The position numbers and the translations under genes are program-made. 64,000 bases of DNA from Microbacterium sp. YJN-G (lineage in GTDB: Bacteria; Actinomycetota; Actinomycetes; Actinomycetales; Microbacteriaceae): the NCBI RefSeq assembly GCF_015040615.1, contig NZ_CP060402.1, positions 1,116,001 through 1,180,000 of the forward strand, read 5' to 3'. Below are positions 14,630 to 23,829 of this stretch, piece after piece; the first letter of the stretch is position 1, and every line of letters begins with the position of its first letter. The notes beneath the pieces are model-generated. The model ran no database searches. It was not told where the DNA came from and was given only the letters and a program-made list of their open reading frames with translations.

Positions 14630-15553
14630 TCAGCTGGTGGTGAGTGTCTGCAGGCGCGCACGCAGTACCCGGCCCAACCCCTCGGGTAGCGTCGTGCCCG
14701 CCAGAGCGTCGAGATCCGTCCACACCTGCGAAGCCACGCGCAGATCGAGGGCCTGGCCTGCAGATGGGCCTTGGCCCAGTAGCGAGAACCCTCGCCGGCG
14801 GTGCAATCGGGTCATCTCAGCGACGACAGCACCCACCGACACGGCGCGACCCGAGCCGACGATCTTTACGACGGTTGCACCGGCGGCGCGCTCATGCATT
14901 CGAGCCACGCAGGCGGAGATGATCGAGGCCGCGTCATCCTCGAAGATGTAGTCGCGCAGCGTGTCAAGAGAAACGTAAATCGTCGCAGGCTGCTGCGTGA
15001 TCGCGCTGTTGGCCAAAGTTGAGATCAGGCCCTGGCCCTTCGTGAGGTCCTGCCCCGGGCCGTAGAGATTGGTCAGCCGCCCGATGACCGTACGCCACCC
15101 ACCCTGCTTGCCGCGTTCGGAAGCAACCCGTTCGATGGCGAGTTTTGCATGTCCGTACGGTGATGCGGGAACGGGATGGGTTGTCTCATCGAATGGCGCA
15201 TCGGTACAGCCGGCATATACCCCGCCGACCGATGAAGCGACGAAAAGGACGAGCCGCGAACGGACTTCGGGGGAGCACATCGCGAGTTGCTCAAGGAACT
15301 GTTCGAAGACAGAGACTTCCTCCTTCAGCGCCTGTTCGGTCGTCGACGTGACGCCTTTCCCCGCGCACCAGTAAATCTCAAGAGGACCAGCGCGGCGGGT
15401 GAACTCGGTAGTGGCGGCGCTGAGATCCGCTAGGGAGCGCAGCGCCTCCGACCAGTCGATCCGACGGTGAAACGGTACGTCAGAGCGAGCCCGGGCCACC
15501 GCTTCGCCCAGCAGTCCGCGTCCTATGACCCACCTATGCGATAGCGTCGTCAT
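14630..15553 (-). CDS. NAD-dependent epimerase/dehydratase family protein (extended SDR)
   Basis: A 307-residue nucleotide-sugar-modifying enzyme of unknown substrate. It starts VIGRGLLGEAVARA, a variant of the GxxGxxG NAD site, then ASSVGGVYAG and SPYGHAKLAIERVA, giving the Ser and Tyr-x3-Lys catalytic set. ATG 15553 (MTTLSHRW) is chosen over the longer frame since it gives normal spacing to the NAD motif; it overlaps the upstream transferase gene by 20 bp. It is the last gene of the leftward operon and convergent with wzt. Confidence 0.8.
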   Translation of the reverse strand: MTTLSHRWVIGRGLLGEAVARARSDVPFHRRIDWSEALRSLADLSAATTEFTRRAGPLEIYWCAGKGVTSTTEQALKEEVSVFEQFLEQLAMCSPEVRSRLVLFVASSVGGVYAGCTDAPFDETTHPVPASPYGHAKLAIERVASERGKQGGWRTVIGRLTNLYGPGQDLTKGQGLISTLANSAITQQPATIYVSLDTLRDYIFEDDAASIISACVARMHERAAGATVVKIVGSGRAVSVGAVVAEMTRLHRRRGFSLLGQGPSAGQALDLRVASQVWTDLDALAGTTLPEGLGRVLRARLQTLTTS

Positions 15554-16556
15554 CCCGAGCCTTGACCGTGCTGACGGCATGCCCGAGCGGGCCGGAATGT
15601 GGATCGCGGACGATCAGGTATGTCGGGCGGCCGAGTGCCGAGCTCACGGCAACACCGAGGTACTCGGCGATGATGCCCAGTGCCATCAGTATCGCACCGA
15701 GGCCGACAGCAGTGACGACCATCTGCGACGTCCATCCCGCGGGCACGCTCACGCTGAAGAAGCGCACGATGATCAGGTAGAGGGCGAAGATCAGGCCACC
15801 GGCGAAGAAGAGAGCTCCGACACCGGTGACGAAGCGGAGACCCCGGGTTCCGGACGTGAGCACCATCTTCCAGAAATGTGCGAACAGCCGCCGGTATGAA
15901 TACCCGGAGGTACGGTCACCTTCGTCACGCAACAGCACTGGCGACGTCACAGTGCGTGAGGCGACCCAGCTCAACGCGACGTCCAGATAGACGCCGGTGC
16001 CGGCGTATGCCGCGACGCTCCGGGCGATCTCGCCAAGGATCAGCCGGTAGCTGTTGAATTGAGTGGCCTTCCCCCCACCGAGAAACGATTCCAGCAGCTT
16101 CTTCGACGTCTTAGACGCGGTGTTGCGTACGAGTCCGTGGGGAGGGCGGTTGATGGGTTCGGCATAGACGAGGTCCGCCTGCGCTTGCAACGCCGTGTCG
16201 AGCATGCTTCCGATGAAGGAGGGGTCATGCTGTCCGTCTTCGTCCAGAGTCACGACCCAGTCGCCACCCGAACTCGCGATGCCGGCCAGCGTCGCAGCAT
16301 GCTGCCCGAAGTTGCGGCTGAGCCAGACAGCCCTCACCCACGAATGCGTTGCAGATAGCCGTCGGATGACCTCTGCTGAGCCATCGGGACCACGATCGTG
16401 GCTGAGCACGACCTCAGTGACGACAGCATGGTGACCGTTCGGCGTGGTGAAAACCTCGGTCAGGGGTTGGATCTCGGCGATCAGCGCACCGAGTGTCTTC
16501 TCGCCCTGGTACACGGGGGTCACGATGCTCACGCGATGCGTGTACTGGTTGGTCAT
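15534..16556 (-). CDS. GT2 glycosyltransferase with two C-terminal membrane helices (GtrB/ArnC-like)
   Basis: A 340-residue enzyme likely to load a sugar on undecaprenyl phosphate at the cytoplasmic face. The catalytic part has VSIVTPVYQGEKTLG, LSHDRGPDGS, LSRNFGQHAATLAG and WVVTLDEDGQHDPSFI. Two hydrophobic segments follow near residues 245-320 (GALFFAGGLIFALYLIIVRF; VVTAVGLGAILMALGII), as in GtrB and ArnC. ATG 16556 overlaps the stop of the upstream GT2 by 4 bp; longer frames upstream belong to that gene. A GtrA-like gene lies nearby, supporting a flippase partnership. Confidence 0.9.
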   Translation of the reverse strand: MTNQYTHRVSIVTPVYQGEKTLGALIAEIQPLTEVFTTPNGHHAVVTEVVLSHDRGPDGSAEVIRRLSATHSWVRAVWLSRNFGQHAATLAGIASSGGDWVVTLDEDGQHDPSFIGSMLDTALQAQADLVYAEPINRPPHGLVRNTASKTSKKLLESFLGGGKATQFNSYRLILGEIARSVAAYAGTGVYLDVALSWVASRTVTSPVLLRDEGDRTSGYSYRRLFAHFWKMVLTSGTRGLRFVTGVGALFFAGGLIFALYLIIVRFFSVSVPAGWTSQMVVTAVGLGAILMALGIIAEYLGVAVSSALGRPTYLIVRDPHSGPLGHAVSTVKARDDDAIA

Positions 16557-17383
16557 CTGCTCCTCCATCCGAGCACGACATACGAAAGCCGACGCAGGTA
16601 CGCCATGACGGTCGCGCGTACATCGCCGATGGCGACGTCCAGTGTCGATATCACATCCGGCCGTGTGGCGCGCGCCCACGCGTGAAAGCGCCTGGCCTGC
16701 TTGGCTTGCGATCCGATCAGCACGGCACTCCACTGCGAATCGGACATCCGAAAGGTGGCACCGGTGCTGTCGTCGGCGACGAATGTGCCGGTCAGAAGGA
16801 CTCGCGTGTATGTTGCCTGGTCGATGAGATACGGGAACTCCGCATACCAGCCGCCGGTCTCCTCGAGCGCGGTACGACGCATGAGCACTGATGCAGGCTC
16901 GCCGAACAGGTTCGATCCGGCGCGCACGGCCTTCGCTGCCGCCCGGGCGCCGGGCATGACGCCTCGCAGCCCACGCAATCCCCAACCCGGAATGAGAATC
17001 TTGCCGTTGGCATCGGTGACGTCGCGGCGGCACGCGGTCAGGACGGCGTCGGCTGAGCGCAGCAGGCGCACCTGTCGGCTGAGTATGTCAGGACGCAGGA
17101 CGTCGTCACCGCATACCAGCTTGATGTATTCTCCGCGTGCCGCGGACGTGACGCGATTCCAATTGCGTTCGGCGCCTCCGCCTGCGGCCGTATCGAGCAG
17201 CGTCACACGATGATCGTCGCGGTAACGGTCCATGACGATGCGGGTGGTGTCCGTCGAACTGTGGTCGGCGATGATCAACTCGAACTCGACATCTCGCTGG
17301 GCGAGAATGGAGTCGATGGTCTCCCCGATTGTCGCGGCATTGTTGTATGCCGGGATGACGACGCTGACGGTGGGATGGATCAC
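16553..17383 (-). CDS. GT2 family glycosyltransferase
   Basis: A 276-residue cytoplasmic glycosyltransferase: VSVVIPAYNNAATIGETID at the start, FELIIADHSSTDTTRIV, then IKLVCGDDVLRPDIL near residue 90 for the metal-binding acidic pair. The C-terminal part has several Trp and Arg residues and no clear membrane helix. It overlaps the GtrA-like gene upstream and the GtrB-like gene downstream by 4 bp each, so the three are cotranslated. Specificity cannot be read from the sequence. Confidence 0.87.
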   Translation of the reverse strand: MIHPTVSVVIPAYNNAATIGETIDSILAQRDVEFELIIADHSSTDTTRIVMDRYRDDHRVTLLDTAAGGGAERNWNRVTSAARGEYIKLVCGDDVLRPDILSRQVRLLRSADAVLTACRRDVTDANGKILIPGWGLRGLRGVMPGARAAAKAVRAGSNLFGEPASVLMRRTALEETGGWYAEFPYLIDQATYTRVLLTGTFVADDSTGATFRMSDSQWSAVLIGSQAKQARRFHAWARATRPDVISTLDVAIGDVRATVMAYLRRLSYVVLGWRSR

Positions 17384-17889
17384 GGTGTGTCCTGCTTACG
17401 CCGGAATGAGAACCGGCTGTGGCCGAAATAACTGATCAATGTCGTGATGAACACGATCAGTGCTTGGGCGATTATCGGCTCCAGCCCGGCGAATTCTACG
17501 AGAAGTGGCAGTAGGACGGCATTCACGCCCAACGCCGTGAGGTACACCATCTCGAAGCGAAGCAGGTCCCTCCATACGTGACCACGCACCCGGAACACCG
17601 CCCGTCGGTAGAGCACGAACGCACAGAGAACACTCGCAACGTGCGCGAACATCAACGTCACCATGTAGCCCCATAGTCGACCCACGGTGAGATCGAACAG
17701 GGCGAACCAAGCGAAGCCCACGACGGTGTTGATTACACCGACGCAGAGGAATGCCACTCGGCGATCGCGGATGAGCCTGAGCAATGGACCATCTGGCCCC
17801 CTCATGCCGGCGACGGACTCGCGCTTCGCAGCGGATTCGTCTTCGGACGAGGACGGCGCATCATAGGGATCGCCGATCGGCTCGTCCAT
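17380..17889 (-). CDS. GtrA-like membrane protein
   Basis: A small integral membrane protein of 169 residues with four hydrophobic segments, the first starting RVAFLCVGVINTVVGF and the last ending TTLISYFGHSRFSFRR, the characteristic GtrA C-terminus. GtrA proteins are thought to flip polyprenyl-phosphate sugars made by a GtrB transferase. ATG 17889 (MDEPIGDPYD) is preferred to the upstream ATG at 17976, because a -10-like TAAGCT lies between them; ATG 17907 is possible. The polar N-terminal 45 residues are longer than in minimal GtrA proteins. Confidence 0.88.
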   Translation of the reverse strand: MDEPIGDPYDAPSSSEDESAAKRESVAGMRGPDGPLLRLIRDRRVAFLCVGVINTVVGFAWFALFDLTVGRLWGYMVTLMFAHVASVLCAFVLYRRAVFRVRGHVWRDLLRFEMVYLTALGVNAVLLPLLVEFAGLEPIIAQALIVFITTLISYFGHSRFSFRRKQDTP

Positions 17890-17932
17890 TCGCACTTCTT
17901 CTCGCATCTCCCGACCCCGACGGTACTCACCG

Positions 17933-17938
17933 AGCTTA
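17933..17938 (-). promoter_or_regulatory. Probable -10 element (TAAGCT) of the GtrA operon
   Basis: On the minus strand TAAGCT would start a transcript near 17926, upstream of ATG 17907 and 17889. It argues that the GtrA - GT2 - GtrB - epimerase genes have their own promoter, separate from the genes beginning at 19611. Confidence 0.4.
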
Positions 17939-17991
17939 TCCCAATGCGACCCTGCGATGGCTGGGCGCAGCGTCATCAGGGGACGCTGGGT

Positions 17992-19611
17992 TCAGCTGAC
18001 TCTCGGCATCTGGTAGAGGATCAGCTGTGGTCCGGAGTGTCCACCAGCCACAACATCGCGGATGTAGGTAACCGTCTGCCAGATCCGCCAGGGCTCCCAT
18101 GGAGATGCTGGCGGAATGCCGACAGTTCGCCAGACCGTCTCCGGCCGAAGCTTTTGAATCGTACTGTACAACAGCCGCTCCTCAGGCATCGTGGTCGCGG
18201 CGAGGTACCTACCGACCATCCGGGACGACGTGAGGATGTAGGGCAATTCTTCCACGCCCTCGCGTGGTTGGATCGCGCCGTCGTCCGCGACTGTGAGTTC
18301 TGACGCGAGGTTGCGGGGGCCGTCGGTGAGGAACGGCGTATAGCCATCGAAGTATGTCTCGTCTGGGTCGATACCTCGATCTGCCAGTTCCACTGCCGCG
18401 ATGAGCCGGGTGTCGGGCGCCAGCGCGGACGCCAACTGTGCCGAAGATCCGAGCAGCAATGAGAGGAAGGAGAGTCCGGTGACAGTTCTGACCACCACCT
18501 TCGCAGGCAGTCGACGCGCAGCGGCCCAGCGCAGCACGACGTCGGCACCGACACCTGCGAGGAGGAGAGGAGTGAGGTACATGGGCAGGCCCCAGCGGTC
18601 CCAGTGCAGTGTCAGCGCTGAGAGCGCTACCCAGAACACGAGTCCGGTCAGGAGAGGGACCATGTCCCAGCGGCGGTTGCGGATCGCTTGTACGAGACCG
18701 ATCAGCGCGATGGCAACGAGGATGACTCCCGTGCTGTTTACGAGATCATTCGCGTAGAAAGCGGCGTTCCCCGACCAGTCCAGCCCATCCGCGCCGAGAT
18801 GCCCGGTGGAGTTCTGCTGGAACAGCTGCTTTCGCACCGCCGAGAAGTTCGTGAACAATGACGGAGAGATCGCGAAGGTGAATCCCGCGACCATGCCGAT
18901 GGACGCGGCGCCGCGTGTCAGGATCCGCCACGGGTGCCCGGAACGCAGCGATGCGATGATGATGGCAGCGGCTATCGCAGCTGTACCGACGACGGCCGGA
19001 TACTTCGCTGTGATGCCGAGAGCGATACCTGCGCTTGCCAGCGCAAGCCAACCCCATCGTTCCTGCTGAACGTATCGCACGCACCCGAGAATGACGAGCA
19101 GCATCGTGAATACGAGCGGCATGTCGGGTGTCGCATAGCGCGAGTGCTCTACGAAAGGCGGGAAGAACGCGATCATGACTGCAGACCACAGACCGATGCT
19201 CGCGCGGTATGACGCGCCGATGAAGAATGCAACCGCAATCGCCGCCGTTCCGAAGAGAGCGGAGATGGTTCGCGCGAGCGCATAGAACGGTGCATGGTTT
19301 GTTTGAAACAGGACTTCCGGTGACCCTCCGCCGAAGAGATGAGACCACGCTTGGAACGCGAGGTAACTCAGCTGCGTCTCGAGGTGATCAGGCCGGAAAT
19401 AGTACGGAGGTGAGAAGGAGTTCCGCTGGGCCATGTCGATCGCACCTTCGACGACGACCCATTCGTCAGCGTGCAGCTCCAGCGGGAGTCCCCACCCGAT
19501 TCCCGCGAAACGCAGGGCACCGCCCCCGGTGACCACAGCGAGTGCGGCGAGAACGACCCAATTCGGGTTGCGACGCCTCGGGTGACTCGACTTCGATGAC
19601 TGGAGCGTCAT
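17992..19611 (-). CDS. GT-C fold glycosyltransferase, PMT_2/ArnT-like polytopic membrane protein
   Basis: A 539-residue protein with about eleven hydrophobic helices, probably using a polyprenyl-phosphate sugar on the outer face of the membrane. After the first helix comes WGLPLELHADEWVV, with the acidic pair typical of the first extracytoplasmic loop of GT-C enzymes; HSRYATPDMPLVF later resembles the PMT_2 motif. The last 150 residues form a soluble tail. The ATG overlaps the stop of the 1031-residue transferase by 4 bp. GtrB-like and GtrA-like genes downstream fit a three-component glycosylation scheme. Confidence 0.82.
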   Translation of the reverse strand: MTLQSSKSSHPRRRNPNWVVLAALAVVTGGGALRFAGIGWGLPLELHADEWVVVEGAIDMAQRNSFSPPYYFRPDHLETQLSYLAFQAWSHLFGGGSPEVLFQTNHAPFYALARTISALFGTAAIAVAFFIGASYRASIGLWSAVMIAFFPPFVEHSRYATPDMPLVFTMLLVILGCVRYVQQERWGWLALASAGIALGITAKYPAVVGTAAIAAAIIIASLRSGHPWRILTRGAASIGMVAGFTFAISPSLFTNFSAVRKQLFQQNSTGHLGADGLDWSGNAAFYANDLVNSTGVILVAIALIGLVQAIRNRRWDMVPLLTGLVFWVALSALTLHWDRWGLPMYLTPLLLAGVGADVVLRWAAARRLPAKVVVRTVTGLSFLSLLLGSSAQLASALAPDTRLIAAVELADRGIDPDETYFDGYTPFLTDGPRNLASELTVADDGAIQPREGVEELPYILTSSRMVGRYLAATTMPEERLLYSTIQKLRPETVWRTVGIPPASPWEPWRIWQTVTYIRDVVAGGHSGPQLILYQMPRVS

Positions 19612-22600
19612 CGCAGACCGAGCCGCTCGACATCGGCGATCGCACGGTCGAGCAACACCCGGGCTCGTGCCGCGAACGAATGTTCGGCGCGAATTCTGGT
19701 ACCGATCGCGCCCAACGCCTCCTCGTCCGGGAATCGCGCATCGAGATCTCCCGACAGGAAAGGGACGATCTCCGATACCGAGTTGTACGTCTGAACCGCT
19801 CCACCGAAGACCTCGGGTATGCCTGCTACAGCGTCACTGAACGCTCTTCCGCCGGCGGCAACGACATCGAAAAGGCGATTTGAGATGAATCCCTCTCGTT
19901 GCATGTCGGACCAGTGATCATTGAGGACGACGGCGGCCCGTCCATACACGCGGCCGAGCTTGTGATTGGCGATTCCCGTCCCGGTGATCGCGTCGGCCGG
20001 GACGAAACGATCCCAGTCAGGCCCGTACAACTCGAACGGGATGCCGGATCGCACGGACTCCATGACTGTCGGGCGGGGCACCCCACGACTCTTGCCGACG
20101 AAGAGCGCCGAGCCGTCTCTTGCTTCTCCTTCGACGGGGAAGAAAAGACTCGGATCAGTGCACTGGAGCAGCGGCTCCACCGGGATCGCCCAGCGCTCGG
20201 ACGCTTGTGTCGCCCAACTCAGCGAGGCGGCGAACACGCGGTCGAACCGCGCGCACTCAGCGCGCGACACGAGGTCTGGGTGGCTGATGATCCACAGGTA
20301 CGAGAGGGAGCCCCGAGATGGGACGAAGTCTTTCAACCCGCGAAGTTGGATCACAACGTCATCGAGGTACTCGGTACGACGATGATGCGCCTCGAACGCA
20401 TCAACCACGGCCTCCTGGCCGAGCGCGGTCAGCGCAGCAGCCAAAGAACGCCCGAAGTGGGTATCGCCCCATGCCTCACCGGTGGGCCCCGCCGGTGACG
20501 CCGTTTTGATCGCCCAACGCAGACGCGGTACTGAGCGCCCGTCGACGGTGACTGTGCGCCGATCGCGGACCACGACCGGTACGAGACGTTCTCGAGGCGT
20601 GATCATCGGGGTCTCGACATCGATGCCCAGCGGAGTATGGCGTCGCCAATGCGGTACATGCATGTCCAACTTCGCGTAAACGGCATCCGGTGCCGCCGCC
20701 TTCGCCTCGGCCAAGCGGAGCCTGAGCGCCGAGCTCGTGCCGACTGTATCCACACTGTCGAACTCGAGCGCACTGGCCACCTGCATGAGTACGACGTCGG
20801 TTCGTGCCACCAGCCGTTGCCCACTCAGCACATCGGCCAGTCCGGAGAGTTCGTACTCATTGTGCAGCAGAGGGTCGAGACCACCTACCCGCGCGAAGAG
20901 CTCCCGCGACACAGCTACCGTACGGCCCGACAGGCCCGTCAGTTCGATTCGCTCGCCCAGTCGACGGGCATCCTCCGCCGGATGGCCGCCGAGGATTGCG
21001 ATCGGAGTGTGCTGCGGTCCAGCGAGCATGGATCCCACTGAATCGATGGTGCCGTCGAGCCCCAGCGTCATTGGGATCGCCGCGGATGCCTTGCCAGACG
21101 CAACCTCATCAAGAAGGGTGCTTACGTCGCGTTCCGTGAACAGTGAACGTGGGTCGAGTACACAGAAGACGTCGCTCTGACTCCGGCGCAGCTCCAGATT
21201 CACGACGTAGGCGAATGCCTCCCCAGCCTGATAGAGCCGCGATTGCATGCGCGGGCGGGCATAGGAGCAGACGCGGATCTGGCGCCATTCATCGGGTTTG
21301 ACGCCCACGGCCGAGATGGCGATGTCATTCTCGTCACTCAAGGCCCTGAGAGTGTTCAGTTTCGATGACAGCTCCGGATCGTGCCGCTGGATGACACCCA
21401 CGACGGTCGCTGGTGCATGAGCGGACGGATCCACAATGCTGTGCCGAAGGCGCACTGACGTGTTCCAACCGTATGCCTCACTCGTCGAGATCCGATCCGA
21501 CGTGTCGAGAGCATTGTCATACCGTGCCCCGAGCGTCGGGACGTGCTCGATTGGCTGTTGTTCTGAGAGTTTCAAGATCAGGTCGTAATCGACTGCCCGA
21601 CGGAGTGACACGTCGAAGCCTTCGACTTCGCGTATCGCATCTGCATGTGCGACCAGCGTGTTCAGGTCGATTGAGTTGCCGAGCAGCAGACTTTCGCGCG
21701 TCTGGCGACCATAGCGGTATCGGACTCGTTCGCCGTCATCGATCGCAACGGTGGCGTACGCCACCGACAGCTGTCTGCGTCTCATCGTGACGACCATGTC
21801 GTGCAGGAAGCTGGGGAGCCAGGTGTTGTCGCTGTCCAGGAAGGCGATGAAGTTACCGCTGGCTTCAGCGATTCCGGCGTTGCGCGCGGCGCAGACGCCG
21901 GAATGTGATCGGCGGATCAGCTTGATCCGGCTGTCGCGACTTGCGAGAAGTTCCGCCACTGCGAGGGTGTCGTCCCAGGACCCATCGTCGATTATGAGCA
22001 ACTCCCAGTGCCGCCATGTCTGCGCGAGGATCGAATCCACAGCAGTTCGCATGGATCCGCCGCGGTTCCATACCGGCATGATGATGCTGACGAGGTCATC
22101 CTGGTCGATGACACTCTCAGAGAGCGAAGGAGCGTGATTCAGGTCCGAGTGCGGGATGCGTGCTTCTTTGGATCGCTGCATCGTGGCCCACTCCGCCGTC
22201 GCCTCTGCGAGCACGGGATAGATCTCGGACCACGCGAACTCCCTGGTTCCACCGGCTGTGACACGAACAGTCGTCGAGGGGTCGGCCGTGACACGTTCCC
22301 ACAGGTGGCCTACCGGGCCCATAGCGTGGGAAAGCGCTGCCGGGAACTGCACCGCGTAGTCCACCGCATCCCATGTACCTGTCGTCGGTAGATGCCAAGC
22401 TGCGGAATTGAAGTAGTCGTACAGTGCGGGCCGTCCAGTGCGCAACATGCCCCGCTTGAGCACGAACGGATCGACAAGGACGTTCAGGGTGTACCCCATC
22501 AGGTAGCCTTCGGCGGCGTAGTGATGCGCTGCCTCCTGGACGGTGATCGATTCGAGGCCGAGCTGGGCGGCATACAGGGACGTATCGATGATCCCTGTAC

Positions 22601-22703
22601 GCACCAGCATCTCCGCGCGTCGGCGAGGATCCGTCGCCTCCACGGCCGCGCGGATGACAGGAACGCGGCGAGCGAGCCGGGAGACGTCACGAATCAATGC
22701 CAT
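19608..22703 (-). CDS. Large multi-domain glycosyltransferase (GT2 plus CgeB-like GT-B domain)
   Basis: A 1031-residue protein with at least three parts. Residues 1-200 are an uncharacterised module also seen in front of other wall glycosyltransferases. About 205-420 is a GT2 domain (VSIIMPVWNRGGSMRTAVD, LLIIDDGSWDD, FIAFLDSDNTWLPSF). About 430-690 looks like a second, degenerate GT-A fold with VFCVLDPRSLF in place of a clear DXD. From about 720 a GT-B C-terminal domain resembles CgeB (SALFVGKSRGVPRPTVMES, EGFISNRLFDVVAAGGRAF). It overlaps RgpF by 17 bp and the GT-C gene by 4 bp. It could add two different sugars in sequence. Confidence 0.82.
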   Translation of the reverse strand: MALIRDVSRLARRVPVIRAAVEATDPRRRAEMLVRTGIIDTSLYAAQLGLESITVQEAAHHYAAEGYLMGYTLNVLVDPFVLKRGMLRTGRPALYDYFNSAAWHLPTTGTWDAVDYAVQFPAALSHAMGPVGHLWERVTADPSTTVRVTAGGTREFAWSEIYPVLAEATAEWATMQRSKEARIPHSDLNHAPSLSESVIDQDDLVSIIMPVWNRGGSMRTAVDSILAQTWRHWELLIIDDGSWDDTLAVAELLASRDSRIKLIRRSHSGVCAARNAGIAEASGNFIAFLDSDNTWLPSFLHDMVVTMRRRQLSVAYATVAIDDGERVRYRYGRQTRESLLLGNSIDLNTLVAHADAIREVEGFDVSLRRAVDYDLILKLSEQQPIEHVPTLGARYDNALDTSDRISTSEAYGWNTSVRLRHSIVDPSAHAPATVVGVIQRHDPELSSKLNTLRALSDENDIAISAVGVKPDEWRQIRVCSYARPRMQSRLYQAGEAFAYVVNLELRRSQSDVFCVLDPRSLFTERDVSTLLDEVASGKASAAIPMTLGLDGTIDSVGSMLAGPQHTPIAILGGHPAEDARRLGERIELTGLSGRTVAVSRELFARVGGLDPLLHNEYELSGLADVLSGQRLVARTDVVLMQVASALEFDSVDTVGTSSALRLRLAEAKAAAPDAVYAKLDMHVPHWRRHTPLGIDVETPMITPRERLVPVVVRDRRTVTVDGRSVPRLRWAIKTASPAGPTGEAWGDTHFGRSLAAALTALGQEAVVDAFEAHHRRTEYLDDVVIQLRGLKDFVPSRGSLSYLWIISHPDLVSRAECARFDRVFAASLSWATQASERWAIPVEPLLQCTDPSLFFPVEGEARDGSALFVGKSRGVPRPTVMESVRSGIPFELYGPDWDRFVPADAITGTGIANHKLGRVYGRAAVVLNDHWSDMQREGFISNRLFDVVAAGGRAFSDAVAGIPEVFGGAVQTYNSVSEIVPFLSGDLDARFPDEEALGAIGTRIRAEHSFAARARVLLDRAIADVERLGLR

Positions 22704-23697
22704 TGCGGGCGCGTCCTTTCGAGCTGAGAGTGTGGGCGCGGTACCCGAACAGGGCCTTCTCCACCACGTTCAACCGCGTTGATCCGTGGTTCTCGAACTG
22801 GCGTTTCGCGTAAAGCGGGGTTGTCTCCTCGAGGTAATCACGCACACCCTGCATCTGCAGGGGATATCGCGCCTCGAGAGATTGGAGCAGCGCCGCCGCA
22901 CCCAACCAATAGGGGTCGTGTCTGAGCACGTCGAGTTTGATCACCGGTAGACGTCCTCGATCCAGCGTTGAGTCTGCGAAGACGCTGGACCAGTTCAGCC
23001 GGTCAGCCTCGTTCGGATCGCGGAGCTTGCGGGCACTGAAGTACTCGTCATGCGGGCCACCAAATCGAGTGTGGTATTGCTGCTGGCGCTTGTGAAGCCA
23101 GTGAGCGCCTCGTCGACCGGCTCGCAACCGCTCCGAGCGCGTGGGTTCGAAATATGACCCGATTCGGTATCCCGCGGAGAGTATGGCCCTGCTGATGCCC
23201 ACCTCCTGCCCGAGGATCGCGCCCATGCGATCAGAAGCAGGCGAGATATCCATCCAGAAGCGACGGAACGCCTGAGAGTGCAGGGCTGGTGCCGTGAAGT
23301 GCATGAAGTAGCTCTGCACATGTGGGGACACTCGCGCGGTACGGGTCATGCCCCACATCTCCACAGGCCTCTTGCTCATACTGTCGATCACCTCGTCCAG
23401 CGGGCGGAAGAACCCGACATACGAATCGTTCGTGAGCAGCAGTTGGTCATAATCCTGAGCCCAGTCGAAGCGCTCGAGTACGTCGCGCCACGAGCCGAAA
23501 TCGTGGCCGTAATTGGGGCGACGGACGAGCGTTGCGCGTTCTGATATCGCTGTGGCAGCTTCATCGTCGAGAACCACAGGCGAAGCGAGCACGACGTCGT
23601 CATAGTGGTCGCCGATCTGCTCAAGCTGGCGCAGCAGGTGAGGGGCGGCACCGCCTCGAGGATCGTAGTGTGCGACGATAGCCAAGCTTCGCGTCAT
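22687..23697 (-). CDS. Rhamnan synthesis protein F (RgpF) family
   Basis: A 336-residue cytoplasmic protein of the RgpF family, which in streptococci works in rhamnose-glucose polysaccharide assembly. It begins LAIVAHYDPRGGAAPHLLRQ and carries VRRPNYGHDFGSWRDVLERF and LLTNDSYVGFFRPLDEVID, both characteristic of the family. The domain fills the protein. It is the first gene of a leftward run with the 1031-residue transferase, GT-C and GtrA genes. A small hairpin, AGGCGC-TGAT-GCGCCT at 23715-23730, lies just upstream. Confidence 0.9.
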   Translation of the reverse strand: MTRSLAIVAHYDPRGGAAPHLLRQLEQIGDHYDDVVLASPVVLDDEAATAISERATLVRRPNYGHDFGSWRDVLERFDWAQDYDQLLLTNDSYVGFFRPLDEVIDSMSKRPVEMWGMTRTARVSPHVQSYFMHFTAPALHSQAFRRFWMDISPASDRMGAILGQEVGISRAILSAGYRIGSYFEPTRSERLRAGRRGAHWLHKRQQQYHTRFGGPHDEYFSARKLRDPNEADRLNWSSVFADSTLDRGRLPVIKLDVLRHDPYWLGAAALLQSLEARYPLQMQGVRDYLEETTPLYAKRQFENHGSTRLNVVEKALFGYRAHTLSSKGRARNGIDS

Positions 23698-23829
23698 TCG
23701 GCGCCCATCCTCGAAGGCGCTGATGCGCCTGATTCCACCTGCATGTCTTGAATACTCCTGGTCTTGCGGAATCGATGCGTCGACACCGACGGAGCCTACC
23801 GCGGGCTCCGGAACGTAATCTGAATATGG

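Noticed and set aside
23698..23829. Possible small gene between the rgpF-like and the linker-protein genes
   Set aside because: No frame with a ribosome site and coding composition; only a 6-bp-stem hairpin was seen.
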